From RGIG4608 sp045635885 (GTDB lineage: Bacteria; Bacillota; Clostridia; Oscillospirales; CAG-272), in the NCBI GenBank assembly GCA_045635885.1, contig JAZTWO010000076.1, positions 62,001 through 126,000 of the forward strand: a stretch of 64,000 bases of DNA, read 5' to 3'. A program made the translations under genes and the position numbers. Numbering within the stretch: position 1 is the first letter of the stretch; the number at the start of each line of letters is the position of its first letter. This document shows, piece after piece, positions 25,741 through 35,834 of this stretch. The notes beneath the pieces were generated by a model that was not told where the DNA came from, did not search any database, and saw nothing but the letters and a program-made list of their open reading frames with translations.

Positions 25741-27453
25741 ATGCATAAATTTAAAAAGATAGTTTCAGAAAAAGCACTCGAAGCAATAAAAGTTAATTTT
25801 CCTGATGCGGTAATTACATCCGAAGAGCTTGCAGGTATGCTTGAATATCCCCCCGATACAACTATGGGAGATCTTGCTTTGCCTTGCTTCAAGCTTTCAA
25901 AGGTACTTCGCCGTTCACCAGTTCAAATTGCACAGCTTATAGCTGATCAGTTACTTGACCCCGCAATTAAAAAGGCAGAGGCAGTTAATGGCTACCTTAA
26001 CATTAGTATTAGTGATGAATATCTTGGCACAGTTTTGTGTGACGATGTTCTTAAAAACGGAGATAAATACGGCTCTGCGGATTTTGGAAAGGGAAAGACA
26101 GTTGTTCTTGACTACTCATCTCCCAACGTTGCAAAGCCCTTCCACATTGGACACCTTGGAACAACCGTAATTGGTCACTCGCTTAAAAAACTTCACGAGT
26201 TTGTTGGATACGACTGTGTTGGTATCAACTATCTTGGCGACTGGGGAACTCAGTTTGGTAAGATGATTGTAGCCTATAAAATGTGGGGCGATAGAGATGC
26301 AATTAATGAAGGTGGAATTGATAAACTTGTAGAACTTTATGTTAAATTCCATCACGCTGCAGAAGAAGATCCTGCTTTGAATGACGAAGCAAGAGCAGAA
26401 TTCCATAAGCTTGAACTTGGTGACGAAGAAAATATCGCACTTTGGAAGTGGTTTATTGAAATCAGTGTTGCAGAATATAAAAAGACATACGGTCAGCTTG
26501 GAATTGAATTTGATAGCTATAAGGGTGAAAGCTTCTATACCGATAAAATGCCTGCACAGGTACAAAAGCTTCGTGATATGGGACTTCTCAAAATTGATGA
26601 TGGCGCATCCATTGTTGACCTTGAAGAATATAATATGCCCCCATGCCTCATTTTGAAGCGTGACGGTTCAACACTTTATCCCACACGTGATATAGCGGCT
26701 GCTGTTTACAGAAAGCAAACATATGATTTTGATAAGGCAATTTATGTAACAAGTGCAGGACAGAGCTTGCATTTTGCTCAGTGGTTCAAGGTTGTTGAAC
26801 TTATGCAATACGATTGGCACGATAAGCTTGTTCACGTTCCTTACGGAACAGTAAGCATCAACGGTGCTAAACTTGCAACAAGAACAGGTAACGTAATTTT
26901 ACTTAAGGACCTCTTTGCTCAAGCGATTGAAAAGGTATCTGAAATTATGGACGAAAAGAATCCTAATCTTGAAAACAAGGATAAGGTAGCAGAAGCAGTT
27001 GGCGTTGGTGCAATTGTATTCTACTATCTTTCAAGCAATAGAATCCGTGATATTAATTTCGTTTTGGAAGATGCACTTTCATTTGACGGTAATACAGGAC
27101 CTTACGTTCAGTATACATATGCAAGAACTTGTTCTTTGATGGAAAAATCCGCCGATAAAGTACTTGATGGTAATATCGTGTTTACTTCTGATGACGAAAG
27201 AGAATTGGTAAAAACACTTGCTCGTTTCCCTGAAAAAGTACTTGAAGCGCTTGATTTGTATGAGCCATCAGTAGTTACAAGATATATTCTTGACGTGGCA
27301 ACTGCATTTAATAGATTCTATCATAACTGTCAGATTTTGTCCGTTACTGATAATGACGTGTTGACAACAAGAGTTGCGCTTACAAAGGCAACAAATTATG
27401 TTCTTGGCAATGCTTTTGAACTTATTTGTCTTAAGAAAACTGAAAAAATTTAA
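25741..27453 (+). CDS. argS: Arginyl-tRNA synthetase
   Basis: Charges tRNA-Arg. The 570-residue class I enzyme has the N-terminal tRNA-binding domain (about 1-110), the SSPNVAKPFHIGHLGTT motif (HIGH) and the C-terminal anticodon-binding domain (from about 450, QYTYARTCSL). As in many ArgRS there is no canonical KMSKS; the corresponding loop reads GAKLATRTGN. AAAGGT precedes the ATG. It ends the nusB operon; yebC has its own promoter. Confidence 0.96.
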   Translation: MHKFKKIVSEKALEAIKVNFPDAVITSEELAGMLEYPPDTTMGDLALPCFKLSKVLRRSPVQIAQLIADQLLDPAIKKAEAVNGYLNISISDEYLGTVLCDDVLKNGDKYGSADFGKGKTVVLDYSSPNVAKPFHIGHLGTTVIGHSLKKLHEFVGYDCVGINYLGDWGTQFGKMIVAYKMWGDRDAINEGGIDKLVELYVKFHHAAEEDPALNDEARAEFHKLELGDEENIALWKWFIEISVAEYKKTYGQLGIEFDSYKGESFYTDKMPAQVQKLRDMGLLKIDDGASIVDLEEYNMPPCLILKRDGSTLYPTRDIAAAVYRKQTYDFDKAIYVTSAGQSLHFAQWFKVVELMQYDWHDKLVHVPYGTVSINGAKLATRTGNVILLKDLFAQAIEKVSEIMDEKNPNLENKDKVAEAVGVGAIVFYYLSSNRIRDINFVLEDALSFDGNTGPYVQYTYARTCSLMEKSADKVLDGNIVFTSDDERELVKTLARFPEKVLEALDLYEPSVVTRYILDVATAFNRFYHNCQILSVTDNDVLTTRVALTKATNYVLGNAFELICLKKTEKI

Positions 27454-27461
27454 GATAACTC

Positions 27462-27490
27462 TTGACAATATATTAATTCAGTGATAAAAT
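27462..27490 (+). promoter_or_regulatory. Promoter for yebC
   Basis: TTGACA (27462-27467) and TAAAAT (27485-27490), 17 bp apart, with TG one base before the -10 box. Confidence 0.8.
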
Positions 27491-27522
27491 TAACGAGTTA
27501 TAAAAAGAGAGGTACATAGAAA

Positions 27523-28251
27523 ATGTCAGGACATAGTAAATGGAATAACATTAAACACAAAAAAGAAAAAACAGACGCCCAAAAGGCAAAGGTTTTTACA
27601 AAGATTGGTAAAGAAATTACAATTGCAGTAAAGGCAGGCGGTGGTGACCCCACTGTTAACTCTAAACTTAGGGACCTTATTGCAAAGGCAAAATCAAATA
27701 ACGTTCCCAATGATAATATTGAACGTACAATTAAGAAAGCTCTTGGTGAAACCAATACTACTTACGAAGAAATCGTTTACGAGGGCTATGGTCCCGCAGG
27801 AATCGCTGTAATTGTTGAAGCTTCAACTGATAACAGAAACAGAACAGCGGGCGACGTTCGTTCATATTTCTCAAAATTCAAGGGCAATCTTGGTCAAACA
27901 GGATGTGTAAGCTATCTTTTCACAGAGCAGGGCGTAATTATCATTCTTAAGGAAAATGTAAGTGACGAAGATGCGCTTATGGAAACTGCACTTGAAGCAG
28001 GCGCAACAGACTTTGCATCTGAAGACGAAGTATTTGAGATTTATACAGAACCCGATGATCTTTATGCTGTTAATGATGCCCTTGTTGCCGCAGGATACGA
28101 AATCGAATCTTGCGAAAAGGATAAGATTGCATCAAACTACGTTACACTTGATAACGCAGATGATATCAAATATATGAACCTTTTGATTGAAAATCTCGAG
28201 GATCATGATGACGTAATGAACGTATATCATAACTGGGAAAATTGCGATTAA
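27523..28251 (+). CDS. yebC: YebC/PmpR-family protein (TACO1 homologue)
   Basis: A 242-residue YebC-family protein. It begins MSGHSKWNNIKHKKEKTDAQKAKVFTKIGKEI, diagnostic for the family, and has the three-domain layout with GGGDPTVNSKLR and EGYGPAGIAVIVEASTDNRNRTA. Members were long called transcription regulators; recent work places some at the ribosome, easing translation of difficult motifs. GAGAGGT precedes the ATG, and a terminator follows, so it is monocistronic. Confidence 0.95.
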   Translation: MSGHSKWNNIKHKKEKTDAQKAKVFTKIGKEITIAVKAGGGDPTVNSKLRDLIAKAKSNNVPNDNIERTIKKALGETNTTYEEIVYEGYGPAGIAVIVEASTDNRNRTAGDVRSYFSKFKGNLGQTGCVSYLFTEQGVIIILKENVSDEDALMETALEAGATDFASEDEVFEIYTEPDDLYAVNDALVAAGYEIESCEKDKIASNYVTLDNADDIKYMNLLIENLEDHDDVMNVYHNWENCD

Positions 28252-28275
28252 TCATCAAATTAACAAAAAGTTTAC

Positions 28276-28312
28276 AAACTCCACGAAGAATTCAACTTCG
28301 TGGAGTTTTTTT
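28276..28312 (+). terminator. Terminator after yebC
   Basis: A 13-bp stem (AAACTCCACGAAG, 28276-28288, with 28296-28308) and a run of T. Confidence 0.92.
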
Positions 28313-28355
28313 GCAAAAAAACTTTAAAAAATTCGAATTTTTTTATAAAAAATGT

Positions 28356-28384
28356 TTGTAATTTGCAAATGTATATGATATAAT
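28356..28384 (+). promoter_or_regulatory. Promoter for cdaA operon
   Basis: TTGTAA (28356-28361) and TATAAT (28379-28384), spacer 17 bp, with TG before the -10 box. The AT-rich leader is about 55 nt. Confidence 0.65.
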
Positions 28385-28445
28385 AATAATTAATTATAAT
28401 AATAATCAAACTTGATAGTTTTATTTTAGCTCGGGAGGGTTTAAT

Positions 28446-29360
28446 ATGGGAAAAATTACTTCAATTATCCAATCAATGCAAGACCTGCTTGAATTGCACG
28501 TTTGGCACAGAATAGATCATATCAGAATTATTGATATAATCGATATGATTCTCTTGGCAATTATTTGCTATAAAATAATCAACTTTATCCTTCAAAGAAG
28601 GGCGGTTAACGTCGCTTGGGGATTGATTATTGTTGTGCTGTCTGCAATGGTAACAACATTGTTTGACATGAAAGCACTAATGTTGATATTTAATAACATT
28701 ATGCAAGTTGGTATTATAGCATTTGTAATTGTTTTCCAACCCGAATTGCGTGCCGTTCTTCAAAAGATAGGTAATGTGTCAATTCCAAACATTAAACACA
28801 TTAATACCAAGCATATAAACGCTGAAAATAAATATAAAGAGTATATCGAAAGTTCTATCACAGTAATTACTGAAACTGCTTGTGATCTCTCTATGGAAAA
28901 AACAGGCGCTTTGATTGTTATTGAACGTGATATGAATCTTAGCGAGCATATTAAAACAGGTACTGTTCTCAATGCTCAAATGACAAGCCAACTTCTCAAA
29001 AACATATTCTTTAACAAAGCACCACTTCATGACGGTGCGGTAATTGTAAGAAACTATCGTATATATGCCGCAGGATGTTTCTTGCCACTTTCTTTTAATC
29101 AAGATATCGACGAATCATTGGGAACACGTCATCGTGCTGCCATTGGTATAAGCGAAGTTAGTGATGCAGTTGTGATTGTTGTTTCTGAAGAAACAGGAAG
29201 AATTTCAATAGTACAAAATGGAGTTATTAAGCAGAATTATAGCTACAGTACATTGATAAAAGAGCTCACTAAAATTCTTATGCCTGAAGAGGATCCCAAA
29301 CCCAATAAACGTACAAAGAGCAAAAAGTCAAATAAAAATAAACAGGAGGAGACAGTATGA
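28446..29360 (+). CDS. cdaA: Diadenylate cyclase CdaA
   Basis: Membrane-bound synthase of cyclic di-AMP, which controls potassium and osmolyte balance and wall homeostasis. The 304-residue protein has three N-terminal membrane helices (about 30-100) and the DAC domain with LHDGAVIVRN (DGA near residue 196) and GTRHRAAIGISE (RHR near 229). The C-terminal tail is Lys-rich. The YbbR-like gene overlaps its end by 4 bp; glmM, the usual third gene, is not here. Confidence 0.95.
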   Translation: MGKITSIIQSMQDLLELHVWHRIDHIRIIDIIDMILLAIICYKIINFILQRRAVNVAWGLIIVVLSAMVTTLFDMKALMLIFNNIMQVGIIAFVIVFQPELRAVLQKIGNVSIPNIKHINTKHINAENKYKEYIESSITVITETACDLSMEKTGALIVIERDMNLSEHIKTGTVLNAQMTSQLLKNIFFNKAPLHDGAVIVRNYRIYAAGCFLPLSFNQDIDESLGTRHRAAIGISEVSDAVVIVVSEETGRISIVQNGVIKQNYSYSTLIKELTKILMPEEDPKPNKRTKSKKSNKNKQEETV

Positions 29361-29794
29361 ATATCGAACGCAGTAATGAAACTGAAAACGAAGTAGAATT
29401 TGTTGAAAAATCCACAAATTTGTTACCCCAAAAAATAACAAAAACTCAAGTTCTTATCTTTTTGGCATGCTTAGTTTTTTCCTTTATAGTTTGGTGCTAT
29501 GCAAACTACCTTGATGATCCAATAATCAAAAAAGATATTTCTTTTGATTTGGTTGCCGAGGGTTTTGAAAAGGGTGTAACTTTTGTTATTTATAATGATG
29601 ATACCGAAGTTGATAGCTTTGAAATTTATGGTGAAAAATCAACATTGTATCAAATCAATAATTACGAGATAAAGATTAAACCTTCTGATTTTGAAAACGA
29701 AAATGGTGTTTATGTTCACAGTTTGGAATTAAAAGATGGAGTTCATAGTCACACCGAAAAGATTGAAATCAAACTTATCCCAAAAGAAAAATGA
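29357..29794 (+). CDS. Single-domain YbbR/CdaR-like protein
   Basis: A 145-residue protein with one membrane helix (about 31-50, VLIFLACLVFSFIVWCYANY) and one roughly 85-residue extracytoplasmic domain. The W-x-Y-A-N/V-x-x-x-D-P-I junction and position after cdaA mark it as CdaR/YbbR, the regulator of CdaA. Typical CdaR proteins have three or four YbbR repeats and 300-480 residues, so this is a strongly reduced version. Overlaps both neighbours (ATGA type). Confidence 0.75.
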   Translation: MNIERSNETENEVEFVEKSTNLLPQKITKTQVLIFLACLVFSFIVWCYANYLDDPIIKKDISFDLVAEGFEKGVTFVIYNDDTEVDSFEIYGEKSTLYQINNYEIKIKPSDFENENGVYVHSLELKDGVHSHTEKIEIKLIPKEK

Positions 29795-31377
29795 CAAAAC
29801 TTTTAATAAATAACATCAAAATTCGTTTGGATGATGATGAAACCCTTGTTTTTTCTCGTGCTAAAAGCATAATGAAAAAAGAGCATATTTCTCTTGATGG
29901 AGTTGCTTTTTCGATTTATAGACGTTCAATTGATGCTCGTAATAAAAACAATATTTTGCTTGTTTATTCTGTTTTGGCAGAAACCGAGCGTTCAATTAAA
30001 GTTAATTCAAGTGCTAACATAAAAATACTTGATGATGCAGGTATTACAATTGAATATGGTACCGAAAAGTTAAAGGATAGTCCATTCGTTGTTGGAATGG
30101 GACCTGCGGGAATGTTTTGTGCATTAATGTTAGCAGAAAAGGGTTATCGACCTGTGATTATTGATAGGGGAGATGATGTTTTTGAAAGGACAAAAGCACT
30201 TAATGATTTCATAATAACAGGAAAGCTTGACCTTGAATCAAACGTTCAATTTGGTGCAGGCGGCGCAGGAACTTTTTCCGACGGCAAATTAACTACTCGA
30301 ATCAATGATGAAAGATGTGATTATGTTTTATCAAGATTTGTGGAGTTTGGTGCGCCGATTGAAATTCTTACCAAGGCAAAGCCCCATATTGGAACAGATG
30401 TATTGGTAAAGGTTGTAAATAATATTCTTGAACGCATTGAAGAACTTGGTGGAAAGGTTATTTACCGTTGCCGAATGGATGATATAAAATTCCAAGGCGA
30501 TAGAATTATTGTTTCTACTACAAAAGGTGATTTTGTTACGTCTGCTTTGGTGCTTGCAGTTGGACATAGTGCAAGAGATACCTATAGAATGCTTCTTAGT
30601 AAAGGATTTGTTATTGAACCCAAGCCATTTTCTGTAGGTGTTAGAGTTGAGCATCTCCAAAGCGATATTGATAAAGCACTCTATGGCAACTTTGCAGGTC
30701 ATGAAAAACTTGGACCTGGTGAATATAACTTATCCGACACCAAAAACGGACGTGGAGTATATACTTTTTGTATGTGTCCTGGTGGTGAGGTTGTTCCTGC
30801 CACATCACAAGAATTTGGAGTTTGTGTTAACGGTATGAGCAAATTTGCACGAGATGGTAAAAACGCAAACTGTGCAGTTAATGTATCGGTGAATACAGAA
30901 GATTACGGAAATAATCCGCTTAAGGCAATTCAATTTCAAGAGGAGCTTGAAAAAAGAGCATTTGCTGCAGGTGGCGGAGATTATTTTGCACCAATACAGT
31001 TAATGGGCGATTTTCTAAATGACAAGGTGGAGCATTCACCGTCAAGAATTATGCCTACCTATGCAAACGGTAGTAGAACAACACTTGCAAATCTTAATGA
31101 TGTTTTGCCAAGTTATATTTCGGCAAGACTGAAAGAGGGATTTTGCATTTTTGATAAAAGAATAAAAGGGTTTGCAGTTTCTGATGCTGTTATTACAGGT
31201 GTAGAAACAAGAACTTCTGCTCCCATAAGAATAATGAGGACGGAGCATTTAAGTGCAATTTCCAATTCGTGCGTTTATCCTTGCGGAGAGGGCGCTGGAT
31301 ATGCCGGGGGTATTATGAGCTCTGCGGTTGATGGAATTAAGGTTGCGCTTGAAATAATGAAAAAATACAAAATATAA
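29791..31377 (+). CDS. NAD(P)/FAD-dependent oxidoreductase (COG2509-like)
   Basis: A 528-residue flavoprotein common in Clostridia. An N-terminal region of about 90 residues precedes the FAD-binding motif VVGMGPAGMFCALMLAEKG and IDRG; further motifs are QFGAGGAGTFSDGKL, LAVGHSARDTY and the C-terminal PCGEGAGYAGGIMSSAVDGI. The reaction is unknown; relatives are annotated only as FAD-dependent dehydrogenases. It overlaps the CdaR-like gene by 4 bp, but a link to c-di-AMP is not shown. Confidence 0.85.
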   Translation: MTKLLINNIKIRLDDDETLVFSRAKSIMKKEHISLDGVAFSIYRRSIDARNKNNILLVYSVLAETERSIKVNSSANIKILDDAGITIEYGTEKLKDSPFVVGMGPAGMFCALMLAEKGYRPVIIDRGDDVFERTKALNDFIITGKLDLESNVQFGAGGAGTFSDGKLTTRINDERCDYVLSRFVEFGAPIEILTKAKPHIGTDVLVKVVNNILERIEELGGKVIYRCRMDDIKFQGDRIIVSTTKGDFVTSALVLAVGHSARDTYRMLLSKGFVIEPKPFSVGVRVEHLQSDIDKALYGNFAGHEKLGPGEYNLSDTKNGRGVYTFCMCPGGEVVPATSQEFGVCVNGMSKFARDGKNANCAVNVSVNTEDYGNNPLKAIQFQEELEKRAFAAGGGDYFAPIQLMGDFLNDKVEHSPSRIMPTYANGSRTTLANLNDVLPSYISARLKEGFCIFDKRIKGFAVSDAVITGVETRTSAPIRIMRTEHLSAISNSCVYPCGEGAGYAGGIMSSAVDGIKVALEIMKKYKI

Positions 31378-31400
31378 ATTTACGAAAAGGAGGGAACAAA

Positions 31401-33602
31401 TTGAATAATAGAAAGACCATTTGGTCAACTAAATATGTTCGTGATGAAATTAATGAAAAAATAATATCCGAAATAGCTCAAAAGAATAACATTTCTGAAA
31501 TTTGTGCCTCCTTACTTTATAATAGAGGATATACTGACGCAGATTCTGCCGCAAAATTCTTGAACTTTGATGATGTGGTAATGTATTCACCACTTCTTTT
31601 AAAGGACGTTGACAAAGCGGTGGAGCGCATTCGTCAAGCGTTGGATAACAATGAAAGAATTGTTATTTACGGTGACTATGACGTTGACGGTGTGACATCT
31701 GTAACAATTTTATATCTCTATCTAAAAAATATTGGTGCTCAGGTTAGTTACTATATTCCAAACCGAATTGAAGAGGGATACGGTTTGTCCAATGATGCTA
31801 TAAAGCTCATTTCTTCATACGGGGTGTCTTTGATAATAACCGTTGACACAGGAGTTACTGCGGTTGAAGAAGTTGAATATGCTGCTTCACTTGGTATAGA
31901 CGTTATTGTTACAGACCATCACGAATGTCAAGAAACATTGCCTGATGCGGTTGCAGTAATTAATCCACATAGAAGCGATTGCCAATATCCATTTAAATCA
32001 TTGGCGGGCGTAGGTGTAATTTTCAAAGTGATTTGTGCCTTTGAAACACTTGCTTTTTATGATAAAACAAGAGAAGCAGAGGCGATTAAATCAATTTATT
32101 ATAGATTTGCCGACCTCGTTGCTATTGGAACTATTGCAGACGTCATGCCAATAGTTGATGAAAACAGAATGATAGTCAAATTTGGACTTGCGATGCTTGA
32201 AAGAACCCAAAGACTTGGATTACTTGCGCTTATGGAAGCTGCAAGTTTGGGCTCCAATCCTAATGTTCGTCCTGTGGTGGATAGCAGAAATAAAACTGTT
32301 AAGCCAAGAAAGATTAATTCCACATACGTTGGTTTTACTATTGCGCCAAGAATTAATGCCGCAGGCAGAATAAGTAGTGCTTCTCTTGCCGTTGAATTGC
32401 TTTTGTCACAAGATGAATCCGAAGCAAGACGATTGGCTCATGAGTTGTGTGAAATCAATTATAAAAGACAAATAGAAGAAAATAAAATTGCAGAAGAAGC
32501 ATATAAAAAAATCGAAAAGGAATTTGATCCCAAAAACCACAAGGTTATCGTGGTTGGAGATGATGAGTGGTTGCAAGGAGTTGTTGGCATTGTATCTTCA
32601 AAGGTTACTGAAAAATACGGCTTGCCTTCAATTCTAATTTCATTTGATGGCTCATCAGTGGGTGAACAAAGCGGTCTTGATTTTGGCAAGGGCTCGGGAA
32701 GAAGTATTCGTGGTTTCAATCTTGTTGAAGCTTTGTCTTATTCTAAAGAAACTCTTGTTAAATTCGGCGGCCACGAGCTTGCAGCAGGTCTTACTATACG
32801 CAGAAAAGATGTTGATTTGTTTAGAAATAAGATTAATGAATATGCAAATAAGACACTAACTGAAGAAGATTTGTACTATAAGATAGAAGCGGATAGAGAA
32901 TTGAGTCTTTCAGATATGACATTGAATTTTGCAAAAGAAATGGCTCACCTTGAACCTTTTGGCAATATGAATCCAGTCCCCAATTTTATTACTAAGGGTG
33001 TAAGAGTTATGCAGGCAAATCTTATCGGCTCGGGCAATCACTCAAAATTTATTTTCGAATATAATGGAAAGACAATAAATGCGGTGATGTTCAACAAATC
33101 ATATTTGAATTTGAATATCAAAGAGAATGATGTTGTTGATGCACTTTTCACACTTGATATAAACAATTTCAATAACAACGAAACTGTTCAAATGATAATT
33201 CAGGATATAAAACATTCCGAAGATTATCTTTCATATTTTAAAAACGAAAACGATATTTATCAAGCTTTGCGCAAAGGCGAAAAATACGATGGTGATGATA
33301 TTATTCCGTCAAGGGATGATTTTGCCATAGTTTATTCTATGCTAAGACGTGAATTTAGAATTGGTAATGATATGATGACAGAGGTTGAAATATATCATAA
33401 ATTGCAAAGTATAAAAGATTGCAATTTGCGTTTGGCAAAGATTAAAATTATACTCGAGGTGTTAAATGAATTGAAAATTTGCACCGTAGAAGAGGTTAAT
33501 CCCGGAATTTACCAATACGATATATATTTTAATCCTGAAAAAACAAATATCGAAAAATCATCAATACTTAAAAAGATAAAAAATCAATGCATTAATAAAT
33601 AA
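31401..33602 (+). CDS. recJ: Single-stranded-DNA-specific exonuclease RecJ
   Basis: 5'-3' exonuclease on single-stranded DNA in recombination and mismatch repair. The 733-residue protein has the DHH motifs (VIYGDYDVDGVTSVTIL, VTDHHECQ), the DHHA1 block (GSGRSIRGFNLVEAL ... FGGHELAAGLTI), an OB-fold and an extra C-terminal domain as in the longer Firmicutes form. The start is a TTG at 31401, chosen because AAGGAGGG lies 7 nt upstream and no ATG fits. Confidence 0.95.
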   Translation: MNNRKTIWSTKYVRDEINEKIISEIAQKNNISEICASLLYNRGYTDADSAAKFLNFDDVVMYSPLLLKDVDKAVERIRQALDNNERIVIYGDYDVDGVTSVTILYLYLKNIGAQVSYYIPNRIEEGYGLSNDAIKLISSYGVSLIITVDTGVTAVEEVEYAASLGIDVIVTDHHECQETLPDAVAVINPHRSDCQYPFKSLAGVGVIFKVICAFETLAFYDKTREAEAIKSIYYRFADLVAIGTIADVMPIVDENRMIVKFGLAMLERTQRLGLLALMEAASLGSNPNVRPVVDSRNKTVKPRKINSTYVGFTIAPRINAAGRISSASLAVELLLSQDESEARRLAHELCEINYKRQIEENKIAEEAYKKIEKEFDPKNHKVIVVGDDEWLQGVVGIVSSKVTEKYGLPSILISFDGSSVGEQSGLDFGKGSGRSIRGFNLVEALSYSKETLVKFGGHELAAGLTIRRKDVDLFRNKINEYANKTLTEEDLYYKIEADRELSLSDMTLNFAKEMAHLEPFGNMNPVPNFITKGVRVMQANLIGSGNHSKFIFEYNGKTINAVMFNKSYLNLNIKENDVVDALFTLDINNFNNNETVQMIIQDIKHSEDYLSYFKNENDIYQALRKGEKYDGDDIIPSRDDFAIVYSMLRREFRIGNDMMTEVEIYHKLQSIKDCNLRLAKIKIILEVLNELKICTVEEVNPGIYQYDIYFNPEKTNIEKSSILKKIKNQCINK

Positions 33603-33614
33603 CGGAGATTATTT

Positions 33615-35822
33615 ATGTCCACTACACATAATGGTATCGAAAAGCTCGTCACTATGCTTAAGGCGACGGGTAAAAAATATGATATCGAGAAAATAGAAAG
33701 AGCATATGAATATGCACGTGCCTTGCACGAAGGTCAGTTTAGAGCAAGCGGAGAGGAATATATATCCCACCCAATTGCTGTGGCAGAAATTGTTGCAGGA
33801 CTTGAACTTGATACTGACTCTATTTGTGCAGCGCTTTTGCATGATACAGTCGAAGACTGTTCAGAAAAAACAGACTTAAAAGAAATTGAAAAATTGTTTG
33901 GTGCAGATGTTGCAATGCTTGTTGACGGTCTTACTAAGATTGTGACACTTAAGGTAGAAGATAAAGAAGAAGCACATATTGAAACTCTTAGAAAAATGCT
34001 TCTTGCTATGTCTAAAGACGTTAGAGTTATCTTTATCAAACTTTGTGATAGAGTACACAATATGCGTACACTTGATGCAAAACCCGATGCAAAGAGAAGA
34101 ATTACTGCGCTTGAAACAATGCAGGTCTATGCGCCCTTGGCACATAGACTCGGTATGCAAAAAATCAAGCAGGAGCTTGAAAACCTTGGCTTGAAATATA
34201 TTGACCCCATAGGATATGAAGAGGTCAAAAGCAATATCGAAAAGAAATATGGTCAAAGTCTTCATTTTATTGAAGACGTTAGACTTATGGTTGATAATAA
34301 GCTTTCAGAGAATAATATTAAATTTACTCTTGAGGGAAGAATTAAAACCGTTTATAGTATCTATAAAAAGATGTATAACCACAACAAGAGCTTTGATGAA
34401 ATATTCGACTTTTATGCTTTGCGTATAATTGTTGATACCGAGCTTGATTGTTATACAGCACTTGGTTTGATTCACGAAATGTTTAACTCCGTGCCGGGTA
34501 GATTTAAGGACTATATTTCCACTCCCAAACCCAATATGTATCGATCACTTCACACCACGGTTATTGGTAAATATGGTATTCCTTTTGAGGTGCAGATTAG
34601 AACATGGGAAATGCATCATATTGCAGAATACGGTGTGGCTGCACACTGGAAATATAAGTCGGGTGAACGCTCTAAAGAAGAGATTGATAAAAAGCTTGAA
34701 TGGATTTCACGACTTCTTGAAACAGAAGACGAAACACGAGATCCTGAAGAGTTTATGCAGGCGCTTAAAATTGACATTTTCCATGACGAAACCTTTGTCT
34801 TTACTCCTAAGGGTGACGTAATGGCTTTGCCACAGGGCGCAACTGTAATTGACTTTGCCTATGCCATTCATAGCGCAGTTGGACATAAGATGATTGGAGC
34901 AAAAATCAACGGTATGATTGTGCCAATTGATAGAGTGCTTCAAAACGGAGAAATTGTTGAAATTTTAACTTCCTCATCTTCAAAAGGCCCAAGCCGTGAC
35001 TGGTTAAAAATTGTTACTACAAGCGATGCTAAGAATAGAATTCGTCAGTGGTTTAAGAAAGAAAAACGTGCGGATAATATTATTCTTGGACGCTCTATGA
35101 TAGAAGGCGAAATCAAAAAGGCAGGTTATGTTGTTAACGAAGCAACTCGTACAGAAGCTGTTGAAAACGTAGCCGTAAGAAATGGTTTTGCAACCGCCGA
35201 GGATCTTTATAATACCATTGGTTATGGTGGATTGCCAATTTCAAAGGTAAGAAATAAGATTGTTGATGAAGTTGGTAAGTTGGTGGCACCTATTGAGCCG
35301 CCACCGGTTGTTACCGAGGAAAATATGGTAACCGCTAAACCCAAAAAGATTAAGTCAAATAGCGGTATCATTGTTGACGGTGAAAGCGGATGCAGCGTTA
35401 AGTTTGCAAAATGTTGTAATCCCTTGCCGGGCGATAGTGTTATTGGCTTTATTACCAAGGGATATGGCATTTCTATTCACAAATGCGACTGTCCCAATGT
35501 TGTTACGGGTAAAAAGAATCCCGAGTATGCAGAGCGCTGGGTTACTGCTTCTTGGGATGCAGATTCAAATGAAAAGAGAAGCTTGTTTGAGGCAAATCTT
35601 CAGATTCGAGTTGACGATAGAATTGGTATGCTTGCCGATATATCAGTGGCACTTGCCGATATGAGAGTTGACATTCTTCAAATCAATGTTCAAACATCAT
35701 CAGGGGGCTCACTTGTTTCTTTGAAGGTTGGATGTAAAAATACAGATCACTATGCTTCAATTGTATCAAGACTTCGTTCAATTCCTGGCATTTATGATGT
35801 TTCAAGAGGATTTGTAAACTAA
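33615..35822 (+). CDS. rel: Bifunctional (p)ppGpp synthetase/hydrolase
   Basis: Rel/SpoT-type enzyme of the stringent response. The 735-residue protein has an HD hydrolase domain (SHPIAVAEIVAGLELD, ALLHDTVEDC), a synthetase domain (RIIVDTELDCYTALGLIHE, KDYISTPKPNMYRSLHTTV), a TGS domain (FVFTPKGDVMALPQGATVIDFAYAIH), a Zn/CC region with KCCNPLPGD and a C-terminal ACT domain. Both catalytic halves look intact. The order recJ-(apt)-rel-dtd is conserved in Firmicutes; apt is absent here. Confidence 0.96.
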   Translation: MSTTHNGIEKLVTMLKATGKKYDIEKIERAYEYARALHEGQFRASGEEYISHPIAVAEIVAGLELDTDSICAALLHDTVEDCSEKTDLKEIEKLFGADVAMLVDGLTKIVTLKVEDKEEAHIETLRKMLLAMSKDVRVIFIKLCDRVHNMRTLDAKPDAKRRITALETMQVYAPLAHRLGMQKIKQELENLGLKYIDPIGYEEVKSNIEKKYGQSLHFIEDVRLMVDNKLSENNIKFTLEGRIKTVYSIYKKMYNHNKSFDEIFDFYALRIIVDTELDCYTALGLIHEMFNSVPGRFKDYISTPKPNMYRSLHTTVIGKYGIPFEVQIRTWEMHHIAEYGVAAHWKYKSGERSKEEIDKKLEWISRLLETEDETRDPEEFMQALKIDIFHDETFVFTPKGDVMALPQGATVIDFAYAIHSAVGHKMIGAKINGMIVPIDRVLQNGEIVEILTSSSSKGPSRDWLKIVTTSDAKNRIRQWFKKEKRADNIILGRSMIEGEIKKAGYVVNEATRTEAVENVAVRNGFATAEDLYNTIGYGGLPISKVRNKIVDEVGKLVAPIEPPPVVTEENMVTAKPKKIKSNSGIIVDGESGCSVKFAKCCNPLPGDSVIGFITKGYGISIHKCDCPNVVTGKKNPEYAERWVTASWDADSNEKRSLFEANLQIRVDDRIGMLADISVALADMRVDILQINVQTSSGGSLVSLKVGCKNTDHYASIVSRLRSIPGIYDVSRGFVN

Positions 35823-35834
35823 TAAGGATTAATT

